A stretch of 64,000 nucleotides of DNA from Taeniopygia guttata (taxonomy: Eukaryota > Chordata > Aves > Passeriformes > Estrildidae). Shown here piece after piece: positions 13,001 through 21,599 of the stretch (the first letter of the stretch is position 1; each line of letters starts with the position of its first letter). The DNA lies in assembly GCF_048771995.1 (NCBI RefSeq), contig NC_133059.1, positions 3,089,001 through 3,153,000 on the forward strand, in the 5' to 3' direction. The translations under genes and the position numbers were made by a program. The notes below the pieces were generated by a model that worked only from the letters and a program-made list of their open reading frames with translations, was not told where the DNA came from and ran no database searches.

Positions 13001-16000
13001 AGATTTTCCCCATATTATCCAGGATTCTCCTGTTTTTTCCCAGATTTCCCCCATATTTTCTCGGATTTTCCTAGATTTTATTAATTTTTCTTAGATTTCC
13101 CCAGATTTTTCTGGTTTTTCCCCAGATTTTTCTGGGTTTTTTCCCACTTTTTTCCCATTTTTCCTCATTTTTTCCCCAATTTTCCTCATTTTTTCCCATT
13201 TTTCCCAGCTTCCCCTCCCCCACTCCCTTCCCAAATTCCCCCAAATTCCCCCAAATTCCCCCAAATTCCGGGGCTGGGGTCGGGATTTTGGGAAAAGGCT
13301 CCGGGGGGGTTTTGGGGGGTCCCGAACCCGATCCCGGCCCCTTTTCCTGACAAAAATTCCCAAATTTTTGCAGCCCAAACTGACCCCGCAGGAGAAGCTC
13401 CGGCTCAGGATGCAGAAGGCGCTCAACAGGCAGTGTGAGCATTCCCAAAATTCCCAAAATCCCCAAAAATCCCACCCAGATTCCTCTGAATCCGCCCCAA
13501 ATTCCAGCTGGGATCGCCCGAATCTCCCAAAATTCCCCCAAAATCTGCCCGGGATCCCCAAAATCCCACCCAAAATCCCTCCAAAGCCACCCAAAGTTCC
13601 TCTGGGATTTGTCAAATCCATAAAAATTCCCCCAAAATCCAGCTCAGATCCAAAAAATTCCCCCAAAATCCCACCCAAATCTACCCAGAATTCCTCTGGG
13701 ATTTCCCAAATCCCCCAAAATCCCCTGGAATTCCCCAAAATCCCCTGGAATTCCCCCCAGAATCCCCCGGAATCCCCCAAAGTCCCTCAGAATGCCCCAA
13801 AATCCCCCAGAATTCCCCCAAATCCCTAAAAATTCCCCCCAAAATCCCCCGGAATTCCCCCAAATCCCTAAAAATTCCCCCCAAAATCCCCTGGAATTCC
13901 CCCCAAATTCCCCCCAAATACCCTGGAATTCCTCAAAAATCCTCTGGAATTCCCCAAAGTCCCCCGGAATTCCCCCAAATCCCTAAAAATTCCCCCCAAA
14001 ATCCCCCAGAATTCCTCCAAATCCTTAAAAATTCTCCCCAAAATCCCCTGGAATTCCCCAAAAATCCCCTGGAATTCCCCCAAAATCCCCTGGAATTCCC
14101 CCAAATCCCTAAAAATTCCCCCCAAAATCCACTGGAATTCCCCCAAAATCCCAAAAAATTCCCCCCAAATCCCCTGGAATTCCCCAAAATCCCCTGGAAT
14201 TCCCCCAAAATCCCCTGGAATTCCCCCAAATCCCTAAAAATTCCCCCCAAAATACCCCGGAATTCCCCCAAAATTCCCCCCAAATACCCTGGAATTCCCA
14301 AAAAATCCTCTGGAATTGCCGAAAATCTCCCGGAATTTCCCCAAAATGGGAATTCCGTTCCCAGTCAAGGCCGACAAGAAGGCGGCGCAGGAGAAGATGC
14401 TGCAGCAGGAGCATGAGAGACAGGTGGGGCGGGAAAAACGGGATGAAAATTGGGGAAAAATTGGGGAAAAAAGGGAAAAATGGGGGAAAAAATGGGGAAA
14501 AATGGGGGAAAATCGGATAAAAATTGGGGGGAAAATGGGAAAAAAAAGGGGGGGAAATGGGGTAAAAATGGGAGGAAAATGGGGAAAGAAGGGATTAAAA
14601 TGGGGGAAAAAGAGGGGGAAAAAAGGGATTAAAATGGGAAAAAATTGGATAAAAATTGGGAGGAAAATTGGAAAAAAAAGGAGGGGAAATAGGGTAAAAA
14701 TGGGAGGAAAATGGGGAAAAAAGGGGGGAAAAATGGGGGAAAAAGAGGGAAAAAGAGGGGGGAAAATGGGTTAAAATGGGGGAAAATTGGATAAAAATTG
14801 GGGGGGAAATGGGATAAAAATTTGGGGGAAAATGGGAAAAAAAGGGGGGGAAATGGGAGGAAAATGGGGAAAAGATGGGGGAAAAAGAGGGGGAAAAAAG
14901 GGATAAAAATTTGGGGGAAAATGGGAAAAAAAAGGGGGGGGAATAGGGTAAAAATGGGAGGAAAATGGGGAAAAAGGGATTAAAATGGGGGGAAATGGGG
15001 GAAAAGGGGAAAAATGGGAGGAAAAATGGGGAAAATGATATTAAAATGGGGGGAAATGGGATTTAATTGGGAAAAAAATGGGGGAAAAACAGGAGAAAAA
15101 TGGGATGGAATTGGGACAAAACCAGGATTAAAACTGGGATAAAACCAGGAGGGAATTGGGATAGAAATGGATAAAACTGGGCTGGAACTGGGATAAAACC
15201 GGGACTAAACTGGGATAAAACCAGGACTAAACTGGGATAAAACCAGGATGGAACTGGGATAAAACCAGGACTAAACTGGGATAAAACTGGGCTGGAACTG
15301 GGATAAAACCAGGACTAAACTGGGATAAAACCAGGACTAAACTGGGATAAAACCAGGACTAAACTGGGATAAAACCAGGGTGGAACTGGGATAAAACCGG
15401 GATGGAACTGGGATAAAACCAGGATGGAACTGGGATAAAACCGGGCTGGAACTGGGATAAAACCAGGATGGAACTGGGATAAAACCAGGATGGAACTGGG
15501 ATAAAACCGGGCTGGAACTGGGATAAAACCAGGATGGAACTGGGATAAAGCCAGGATGGAACTGGGATAAAACCGGGATGGAACTGGGATAAAGCCAGGA
15601 TGGAACTGGGATAAAACCAGGACTAAACTGGGATAAAACCAGGATGGAACTGGGATAAAACCAGGACTAAACTGGGATAAAACTGGGCTGGAACTGGGAT
15701 AAAACCAGGACTAAACTGGGATAAAACCAGGACTAAACTGGGATAAAACCAGGATGGAACTGGGATAAAACCAGGACTAAACTGGGATAAAACTGGGCTG
15801 GAACTGGGATAAAACCAGGACTAAACTGGGATAAAACCAGGACTAAACTGGGATAAAACCAGGACTAAACTGGGATAAAACCAGGGTGGAACTGGGATAA
15901 AACCGGGATGGAACTGGGATAAAACCAGGACTAAACTGGGATAAAACCAGGATGGAACTGGGATAAAACCAGGATGGAACTGGGATAAAACCAGGATGGA

Positions 16001-19000
16001 ACTGGGATAAAGCCAGGATGGAACTGGGATAAAACCAGGCTGGAACTGGGATAAAACCAGGATGGAACTGGGATAAAGCCAGGATGGAACTGGGATAAAA
16101 CCAGGATGGAACTGGGATAAAACCAGGATGGAACTGGGATAAAACCAGGACTGAACTGGGATAAAACCAGGACTGAACTGGGATAAAACCAGGATGGAAC
16201 TGGGATAAAACCAGGACTGAACTGGGATAAAACCAGGATGGAACTGGGATAAAACCAGGATGGAACTGGGATAAAACCAGGCTGGAACTGGGATAAAACC
16301 AGGATGGAACTGGGATAAAGCCAGGATGGAACTGGGATAAAACCAGGATGGAACTGGGATAAAACCAGGATGGAACTGGGATAAAACCAGGACTGAACTG
16401 GGATAAAACCAGGACTGAACTGGGATAAAACCAGGATGGAACTGGGATAAAACCAGGATGGAACTGGGATAAAACCGGGCTGGAACTGGGATAAAACCAG
16501 GATGGAACTGGGATAAAGCCAGGATGGAACTGGGATAAAACCAGGATGGAACTGGGATAAAACCAGGATGGAACTGGGATAAAACCAGGACTGAACTGGG
16601 ATAAAACCAGGACTGAACTGGGATAAAACCAGGACTAAACTGGAATAAAACTGGGATGGAACTGGGATAAAACCAGGACTAAACTGGGATAAAACCAGGA
16701 CTAAACTGGAATAAAACTGGGATGGAACTGGGAAGTGGGAAGTGGGAACTGGGAATTGGGAACTGGGAACTGGGAACTGGGAACTGGGAATTGGGAATTG
16801 GGAACTGGGAATTGGGAACTGGGAATTGGGAATTGGGAACTGGGAATTGGGAACTGGGAATTGGGAACTGGGAACTGGGAATTGGGAACTGGGAATTGGG
16901 AATTGGGAACTGGGAATTGGGAATTGGGAACTGGGAATTGGGAACTGGGAATTGGGAACTGGGAACTGGGAATTGGGAATTGGGAACTGGGAATTGGGAA
17001 CTGGGAATTGGGAATTGGGAACTGGGAATTGGGAACTGGGAACTGGGAACTGGGAATTAATTGGGAACTGGGAATTGGGAATTGGAAACTGGGAACTGGG
17101 AATTGGGAACTGGGAATTGGGAACTGGGAATTGGGAATTGGGAACTGGGAACTGGGAATTGGGAATTGGGAACTGGGAACTGGGAATTGGGAACTGGGAA
17201 TTGGGAATTGGGAACTGGGAACTGGGAATTGGGAATTGGGAATTGGGAACTGGGAATTGGGAATTGGGAACTGGGAACTGGGAATTGGGAATTGGGAACT
17301 GGGAATTGGGAACTGGGAACTGGGAATTGGGAACTGGGAATTAACTGGGAATTGGGAACTGGGAACTGGGAATTAATTGGGAACTGGGAATTAATTGGGA
17401 ACTGGGAACTGGGAATTGGGAATTGGGAATTGGGAATTGGGAATTGGGAACTGGGAATTAATTGGGAACTGGGAACTGGGAACTGGGAACTGGGAACTGG
17501 GAATTAACTGGGAATTGGGAACTGGGAACTGGGAATTAATTGGGAACTGGGAATTAATTGGGAACTGGGAATTGGGAACTGGGAACTGGGAATTAACTGG
17601 GAACTGGGAATTGGGATTTTCCGCAGGAGCGCGAGGACGAGCTGCGCGCCATGGCCCGCAAGATCCGCATGAAGTAATTCCTGATTTTCCTTCCTGATCC
17701 CCATTTTCCCCATTTCCCAATCCCTGATCCCGATTTCCCAACCCCTAATCCCGATTTCCCAACCCCTGATCCCGATTTCCCAATCTCTGATCCCGATTTC
17801 CCCGCTCTGATCCCGATTTTCCCAATTTCCCAATCCCTGATCCCGATTTTCCCCATTTCCCAACCCCTGATCCCGATTTCCCAATCCCTGATCCCAAATT
17901 CCCAATCCCTGATCCCAATTTCCCAATCCCTGATCCCATTTTTCTGCTGTTTTCCCGTTTTTCTGCTCTTTTTCCCTGGTCCCTGATCCCATTTTTCCAC
18001 TGTTTTGCCATTTTTCCCAGTTCCTGATCCCATTTTTCTGCTCCTTTCCCGTTTTTCCTGGTCCCTGATCCCATTTTTCTGCTCTTTTCCCATTTTTCCC
18101 GTCCCTGATCCCATTTTTCTGCTCTTTTCCCTTTTTTCTGTGTCCCTGATCCCATTTTTCCGCTGTTTTCCCATTTTTCCGTGTCCCTCATCCCATTTTT
18201 CTGCTCTTTTCCCATTTTCCCCGTCCCCGATCCCATTTTTCTGCTCTTTTCCCGTTTTTCCCAGTCCCTGATCCCATTTTTCCCATTTTTCCCGGCCCCT
18301 GATCCCATTTTTCTGCTCTTTTCCCATTTTTCCTGGTCCCTGATCCCATTTTTCTGCTCTTTTCCCATTTTTCCCAGTCTCTGATCCCATTTTTCTGCTC
18401 TTTTCCCGTTTTTCCCAGTCCCTGATCCCATTTTTCTGCTCTTTTCCCATTTTTCCCAGTCCCTGATCCCATTTTTCCCATTTTTCTGTGTCCCTGATCC
18501 CATTTTTCCATCTGTTTTCCCATTTTTCCCGGTCCCTGATCCCATTTTTCTGCTCTTTTCCCGTTTTTCCGTGTCCCTGATCCCATTTTTCTGCTCTTTT
18601 CCCACTTTTCCAGGTCCCTGATCCCATTTTTCTGCTCTTTTCCCATTTTTCCCAGTCCCCGATCCCATTTTTCCCGTTTTCTGTGTCCCTGATCCCATTT
18701 TTCTGCTCTTTTCCCATTTTTCCCAGTCCCTGATCCCATTTTTCCCGTTTTCCGTGTCCCTGATCCCATTTTTCAGCTCTTTTCCCATTTTTCCCCATCC
18801 CCGATCCCATTTTCCCTTTTTTCCGTGTCCCTGATCCCATTTTTCTGCTCTTTTCCCATTTTTCCCCAGTCCCTGATCCCATTTTCCCTTTTTTCCGTGT
18901 CCCTGATCCCATTTTTCTGCTCTTTTCCCATTTTTCCCCATCCCCGATCCCATTTTTCCCGTTTTCTGTGTCCCTGATCCCATTTTTCTGCTCCTTTCCC

Positions 19001-21566
19001 ATTTTTCCCCATCCCCGATCCCATTTTTCCCGTTTTCTGTGTGGCTGATCCCATTTTTCCGCTCTTTTCCCATTTTTCCCCAGTCCCCGATCCCATTTTT
19101 CCCGTTTTTCCGTGTCCCTGATCCCATTTTTCCGCTCTTTTCCCACTTTTCCAGGTCCCTGATCCCATTTTCCCTTTTTTCCGTGTCCCTGATCCCATTT
19201 TTCTGCTCTTTTCCCATTTTTCCCCATCCCCGATCCCATTTTTCCCGTTTTCTGTGTCCCTGATCCCATTTTTCTGCTCTTTTCCCATTTTTCCCCATCC
19301 CCGATCCCATTTTTCCCGTTTTCTGTGTGGCTGATCCCATTTTTCCGCTCTTTTCCCGCTTTTCCAGGGAGCGGGAGCGTCGGGAGAAGGAGCGGGAGGA
19401 GTGGGAGCGGCAGTACAGCCGCCAGAGCCGCAGCCCCTCCCCGCGCCACGGTCCGGAATTCCCAAAATTCCCAAAATTCCCAAAATTCCCAACAATTCCC
19501 GACCTTCCCGGGGCTCTGCAGGGCGTCCCTTCCCAAAATTCCCAGAAAATTCCCGGAAAATTCCCAGAAAATTCCGGGAGCTGCTCCCACTTTTCCAGGG
19601 GTCTGAGGGTCCCATTCCCAAAATTCCCAGAGAATTCCCAAAAATCCGGGAGCCATTCCCGTTTTTCCCGGGGTCTGTGGGCGTCCCTTCCCAAAATTCC
19701 CAGCAATTCCCGGGAAATTCCCAAAAATCTGGGAGCCGTTCCCATTTTTCCAGGGGTCTGAGGGTTCCATTCCCAAAATTCCCAGAAAATTCCCAAAAAT
19801 CTGGGAGCTGCTCCCGCTTTTCCAGGGCTCTGAGGGTTCCATTCCCAAAATTCCCAGAAAATTCCCAAAAATCCGGGAGCCCTTCCCGTTTTTCCAGGGC
19901 TCTGTGGGGCGTCCCTTCCCAAAATTCCCAGAAAATTCCCAAAAATCCGGGAGCTGTTCCCGCTTTTCCAGGGCTCTGTGGGGTCCCTTCCCAAAATTCC
20001 CAGAGAATTCCCAAAAATCCGGGAGCTGTTCCCATTTTTCCAGGGGTCTGAGGGGGTCCCTTCCCAAAATTCCCAGAGAATTCCCAAAAATCCGGGAGCC
20101 ATTCCCGTTTTTCCAGGGGTCTGTGGGGGTCCCTTCCCAAAATTCCCAGAAAATTCCTGGAAATTCCCAAAATTCCGGGAGCTGCTCCTGCTTTTCCAAG
20201 GGTCTGAGGGTTCCATTCCCAAAATTCCCAGAAAATTCCAAAAAATCCGGGAGCCATTCCCATTTTTCTAGTGGTCTGAGGGGGTCCCTTCCCAAAATTC
20301 CCGGAAAATTCCCAGAAAATTCCCAAAATTCCGGAAGCTGTTCCCGTTTTTCCAGGGCTCTGAGGGTTCCATTCCCAAAATACCCAGAAAATTCCCAAAA
20401 TTCTGGGAGCCGTTCCCATTTTTCCAGGGGATGGGAGAGGCAGAGGGGGAGGGATTTGGGGCTGGAAAAAATGGGGAAAAAATGGGATTTGGGGTTGGAA
20501 AAATGGGGAAAAAATGGGATTTTGGGTGGGAAAATGGAGAAAAAAATGGGAAAAAAGTGGGATTTGGGGCTGGAAAAATGCTGGGAAAATGGGGGAAAAA
20601 AGGATTTGGGGCTGGAAAAATGGGGGGAAAAGTGGGAAAACAAAGGGAAAAGTGGGAAAGGGTGGGAAATCTGGGATTTGGGGATTTTTTGGGATTTGGG
20701 AATTTGGGGATTTTGGATTTGGGGATTTTGGAATTTTTTGGGATTTGGGGATTTTGAATTTGGGGATTTGGGGATTTTGGAATTTTGGTATTTGGGAATT
20801 TGGAGATTTTGGGATTTGGGGATATCGGATTTGGGGATTTGGGAATTTTGGATTTGGAGATTTTGGAATTTGGGAATTTGGGGATTTTGGGATTTGGGGA
20901 TTTGGGATTTGGGGATTTGGGATTTGGGATTTTTTGGGGATTTGGGGATTTTTTGGGATTTGGGATTTGGGGATTTGGGATTTGGGATTTTTTGGGATTT
21001 GACCTTGTCTGTTTCCCGCAGGTCGGGAGTACAGCTCCTCACGGAGGTACGGCCGCTGTTCCCGGAATTCCCAAAATTCCCGAAATTCCCGGAGATCCGC
21101 GGGGTCCCGGCCTTGATCCGGCCCCGTTCCCTCATCCCGGAATCCCAAATTTCCTCCAATCCCAGATCCCGGGAATCCCAAATTTCCCATTTCCCCTGAT
21201 CCCAATTTCCCCATTCCAGTTTTCCCAGGGATCCCAAATTTCCCATTTTCCCAGAAATCCCAAATTCCACATTCCCCATTTTTCCAGAAATCCCAAATTT
21301 CACATTTTCCCAGGGATCCCAAATTTCCCGATTTCCCAGAGGTCCCAAATTCCCCATTTTCCCTGATCCCAAATTCCACATTCCCATTTTCCCAGGAATC
21401 CAAATTTTCCTGTTTTCCCAGAAATTCCAAATTTCTCATTTTCCTTGATCCCAAATTCCACATTCCCTTTTTCCCAGGAATCCCATTTTTCCCGTTTTTC
21501 CCGTTTTTCCGTTTTTTCCGCAGGCACTCCCGGTCCCACTCGCGGAGCCCCCACTACCGGCACTGA
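918..21566 (+). CDS. CLASRP: CLASRP, CLK4-associating serine/arginine-rich protein (3' part, 15 coding exons)
   Basis: Exons: 918-1066, 1147-1243, 2811-2889, 2972-3045, 3909-3950, 4631-4837, 6332-6616, 9383-9610, 11885-11924, 13374-13434, 14365-14423, 17627-17673, 19368-19450, 21022-21046, 21524-21566. Every junction is GT..AG and every phase matches; the visible protein is 505 residues. Seen: [85 protein letters not shown], two Arg/Ser domains, [31 protein letters not shown] and the C-terminus SRSPHYRH, all as I recall from human CLASRP (674 residues). Known for the family: a nuclear SR-like protein that binds the kinase CLK4 and affects alternative splicing. The N-terminal domain and start codon lie left of the window. 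Odd: a Gly-Thr dipeptide run in the sixth exon, and introns made almost wholly of tandem repeats. Confidence 0.95.
1147..1243 (+). CDS. CLASRP: CLASRP exon
   Basis: Acceptor TTCCAG, donor TCAG|GTACGG. It encodes the highly conserved [20 protein letters not shown] block and GDFVR. It starts and ends inside codons that fit the neighbouring exons. Confidence 0.94.
1305..2700. repeat. CLASRP intron minisatellite, about 57 bp unit
   Basis: Regular tandem unit of about 57 bp with cores ttgggattctctcctgg and ttttggctcgggaatccc, roughly 20 or more copies with shorter variants towards the right end. It fills the intron 1244-2810 almost completely. Confidence 0.9.
2811..2889 (+). CDS. CLASRP: CLASRP exon
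   Basis: Acceptor GGAAAAAG, donor TCG|GTGAGG. It encodes [20 protein letters not shown] and then EKAMYS, a charged helical stretch nearly identical to human. Confidence 0.94.
2972..3045 (+). CDS. CLASRP: CLASRP exon
   Basis: Acceptor TTCCCCAG, donor CCAG|GTGAGA. It encodes [16 protein letters not shown] and then KISPP, a basic segment typical of a nuclear localisation region. Confidence 0.93.
3050..3900. repeat. CLASRP intron C-rich array
   Basis: Loose repeat of ccccaaatcccc/ccccaattcc type, strongly pyrimidine-rich on the sense strand, with no stable long unit. It fills intron 3046-3908. Confidence 0.8.
3909..3950 (+). CDS. CLASRP: CLASRP exon
   Basis: Acceptor CCCCACAG, donor AACG|GTAACG. 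A 42-base exon encoding [20 protein letters not shown]-type array starts directly at its donor. Confidence 0.93.
3951..4625. repeat. GGTACC-type array filling a CLASRP intron
   Basis: Copies of ggtatcggtaccacc and ggtaccggtacc begin directly at the donor (gtaacggccccggtatcgg) and run to about 5 bases before the acceptor. GGTACC is self-complementary, so single strands could fold. The same hexamer reappears inside the next exon. Confidence 0.9.
4631..4837 (+). CDS. CLASRP: CLASRP exon with a Gly-Thr repeat
   Basis: Acceptor GCTGCAG, donor CACG|GTCAGT. It encodes [20 protein letters not shown], then [16 protein letters not shown], then a bird-specific tail with six Gly-Thr dipeptides made by GGTACC/GGTACT repeats at about 4780-4815. 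The tail sits where human has an alanine run, so this position tolerates length change. Confidence 0.9.
4880..6325. repeat. Homopyrimidine array in CLASRP intron
   Basis: About 1.4 kb of nearly pure T/C on the sense strand, with irregular units such as ttttgtattctgc followed by ttttttcc. A homopurine-homopyrimidine tract of this length could form triplex DNA. It fills intron 4838-6331. Confidence 0.9.
6332..6616 (+). CDS. CLASRP: CLASRP exon, first Arg/Ser domain
   Basis: Acceptor TTTTCCAG, donor CCAG|GTCAGC. It encodes [15 protein letters not shown] and then a long Arg/Ser and Gly/Arg stretch. This aligns with the human [12 protein letters not shown] region and is rich in CGC/TCC codons. 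Confidence 0.9.
6617..8612. repeat. G-rich 10-11 bp minisatellite at CLASRP donor
   Basis: Copies of gtttgggtca, gttcgggtca, gtttgggacc and similar start at the donor of the first Arg/Ser exon. The donor-proximal bases (GTCAGCCCGGGACCGG) resemble the unit, and several units recreate CAG|GTCAGT. A segment from about 6639 is repeated from about 6961 (offset 322). Confidence 0.9.
8613..9370. repeat. Acceptor-side minisatellite in CLASRP intron
   Basis: Copies of ttcccgtgggattttccc, with tttcccgcgggctt variants, occupy the acceptor-proximal part of the same intron. This is a different unit from the G-rich donor-side array, with a sharp switch near 8613. Confidence 0.9.
9383..9610 (+). CDS. CLASRP: CLASRP exon, second Arg/Ser domain
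   Basis: Acceptor CCGCGCAG, donor AAAA|GTGAGT. It encodes an Arg/Ser run made by CCCGGTCCCGAT-type repeats, then [20 protein letters not shown] and LGEKLKK, matching human SPAVGEKLKK. Confidence 0.92.
9625..11245. repeat. CLASRP intron minisatellite, about 20 bp unit
   Basis: Tandem copies of ccaaaatccctctgagattc and a ccctctgggagccctcaaat variant. Units alternate in loose higher-order blocks. Confidence 0.88.
11250..11880. repeat. CLASRP intron C/T/A-rich array
   Basis: Copies of tttcccaatttcccccaa and tttcccgcaatttcccccc forms, running up to the acceptor of the 40-base exon. Confidence 0.85.
11885..11924 (+). CDS. CLASRP: CLASRP exon (40 bases)
   Basis: Acceptor GTCCCGCAG, donor CAAA|GTCAGT. 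It encodes [13 protein letters not shown], equivalent to human TEPAAGKETGAAK. Confidence 0.88.
11925..12079. other. Short non-repetitive intron start
   Basis: About 155 bases after the donor with mixed GC-rich sequence and a gggagggaggg run. I see no gene or regulatory element in it. Confidence 0.4.
12080..13220. repeat. CLASRP intron pyrimidine-rich array
   Basis: Copies of attttcctggattttcc and ccccatattttcc, T-rich on the sense strand. The remaining about 150 bases to the acceptor are more mixed. Confidence 0.88.
13374..13434 (+). CDS. CLASRP: CLASRP exon
   Basis: Acceptor TTTTTGCAG, donor CAGT|GTGAGC. It encodes [20 protein letters not shown], a strongly conserved block. Confidence 0.95.
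13436..14345. repeat. CLASRP intron minisatellite
   Basis: Copies built from ccctggaattcccccaaa and tccctaaaaattcccccc, ending about 20 bases before the acceptor. Confidence 0.88.
14365..14423 (+). CDS. CLASRP: CLASRP exon
   Basis: Acceptor TTCCCAG, donor ACAG|GTGGGG. It encodes [19 protein letters not shown], nearly identical to human. Confidence 0.95.
14424..15065. repeat. Homopurine GGGGAAAA array
   Basis: Starts at the donor gtggggcgggaaaaacggg and continues as nearly pure G/A on the sense strand (gggggaaaatgggg type). It is the first of three arrays in a 3.2 kb intron. Confidence 0.88.
15066..16733. repeat. 22-bp minisatellite with higher-order structure
   Basis: About 70 or more copies of a 22-bp unit with core actgggataaaaccagga and a variable last part (atgga, ctaa, ctga). 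Blocks of 9-11 units recur, for example the ctgga-to-aaagcc pattern near 16037, 16279 and 16477. Confidence 0.93.
16734..17617. repeat. 7-bp GGGAACT/GGGAATT array
   Basis: About 120 copies of a heptamer in two versions. It begins where the 22-bp array ends, sharing aactggga with it. GGG runs every 7 bases with 4-base loops are predicted to form G-quadruplexes on the coding strand. Confidence 0.93.
17627..17673 (+). CDS. CLASRP: CLASRP exon (47 bases)
   Basis: Acceptor TTTTCCGCAG with a very short pyrimidine tract next to a G-rich array; donor TGAA|GTAATT is also weak. It encodes [15 protein letters not shown]. Confidence 0.94.
17690..19360. repeat. CLASRP intron minisatellite, about 45-50 bp unit
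   Basis: Tandem copies of ccctgatcccatttttctgc followed by tcttttcccatttttcc. The first bases after the donor (cctgattttccttcctgatcc) already resemble the unit. Large open frames on the minus strand are repeat translations. Confidence 0.92.
19368..19450 (+). CDS. CLASRP: CLASRP exon
   Basis: Acceptor GCTTTTCCAG, donor CACG|GTCCGG. It encodes [20 protein letters not shown] and then RSPSPRH. Confidence 0.93.
19455..20430. repeat. CLASRP intron minisatellite with acceptor-like motif
   Basis: About a dozen units of roughly 75-80 bp, each with cccgtttttccagggg, tctgaggg and aaaattcccagaaaattcc. The cttttccag|gg motif resembles the acceptor of the exon just upstream (gcttttccag|gg). Confidence 0.88.
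20431..21005. repeat. G-rich arrays before CLASRP micro-exon
   Basis: First a ggggaaaaaatgggattt purine part to about 20665, then ggggatttgggattttgg repeats to about 21000. The pyrimidine tract before the micro-exon acceptor is short. Confidence 0.85.
21022..21046 (+). CDS. CLASRP: CLASRP micro-exon (25 bases)
   Basis: Acceptor TTTCCCGCAG, donor GGAG|GTACGG. With the neighbouring exons it encodes GREYSSSRR, matching human SREYSSSRR. Confidence 0.88.
21110..21515. repeat. Array in last CLASRP intron
   Basis: Copies of atcccaaatttcccattttcccagga. The first 60 bases of the intron are more mixed, with cccggaattcccaaa. Confidence 0.8.
21524..21566 (+). CDS. CLASRP: CLASRP last coding exon
   Basis: Acceptor TTTTCCGCAG. 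It encodes [13 protein letters not shown] then TGA at 21564-21566, the same C-terminus as human (SPHYRH). Confidence 0.94.
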
Positions 21567-21578
21567 CGGCCGAGCCCC

Positions 21579-21584
21579 AATAAA
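21579..21584 (+). promoter_or_regulatory. CLASRP: CLASRP poly(A) signal
   Basis: An AATAAA hexamer starts 13 bases after the stop codon, so the 3'UTR would be only about 30-40 bases. A homopurine array follows at once. Confidence 0.8.
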
Positions 21585-21599
21585 TCCATGGAAAAATCC

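Noticed and set aside
15066-16733. CRISPR-like array of regular repeats
   Set aside because: No unique spacers; it is a contiguous 22-bp tandem repeat in a vertebrate intron.
16734-17617. Interstitial telomere array
   Set aside because: The heptamer is GGGAACT/GGGAATT, not TTAGGG.
17593-21387. 1,264-codon open frame on - rich in [13 protein letters not shown]
   Set aside because: Translation of intronic minisatellites of CLASRP without stop codons; it crosses real + strand exons and has no homologous domain.
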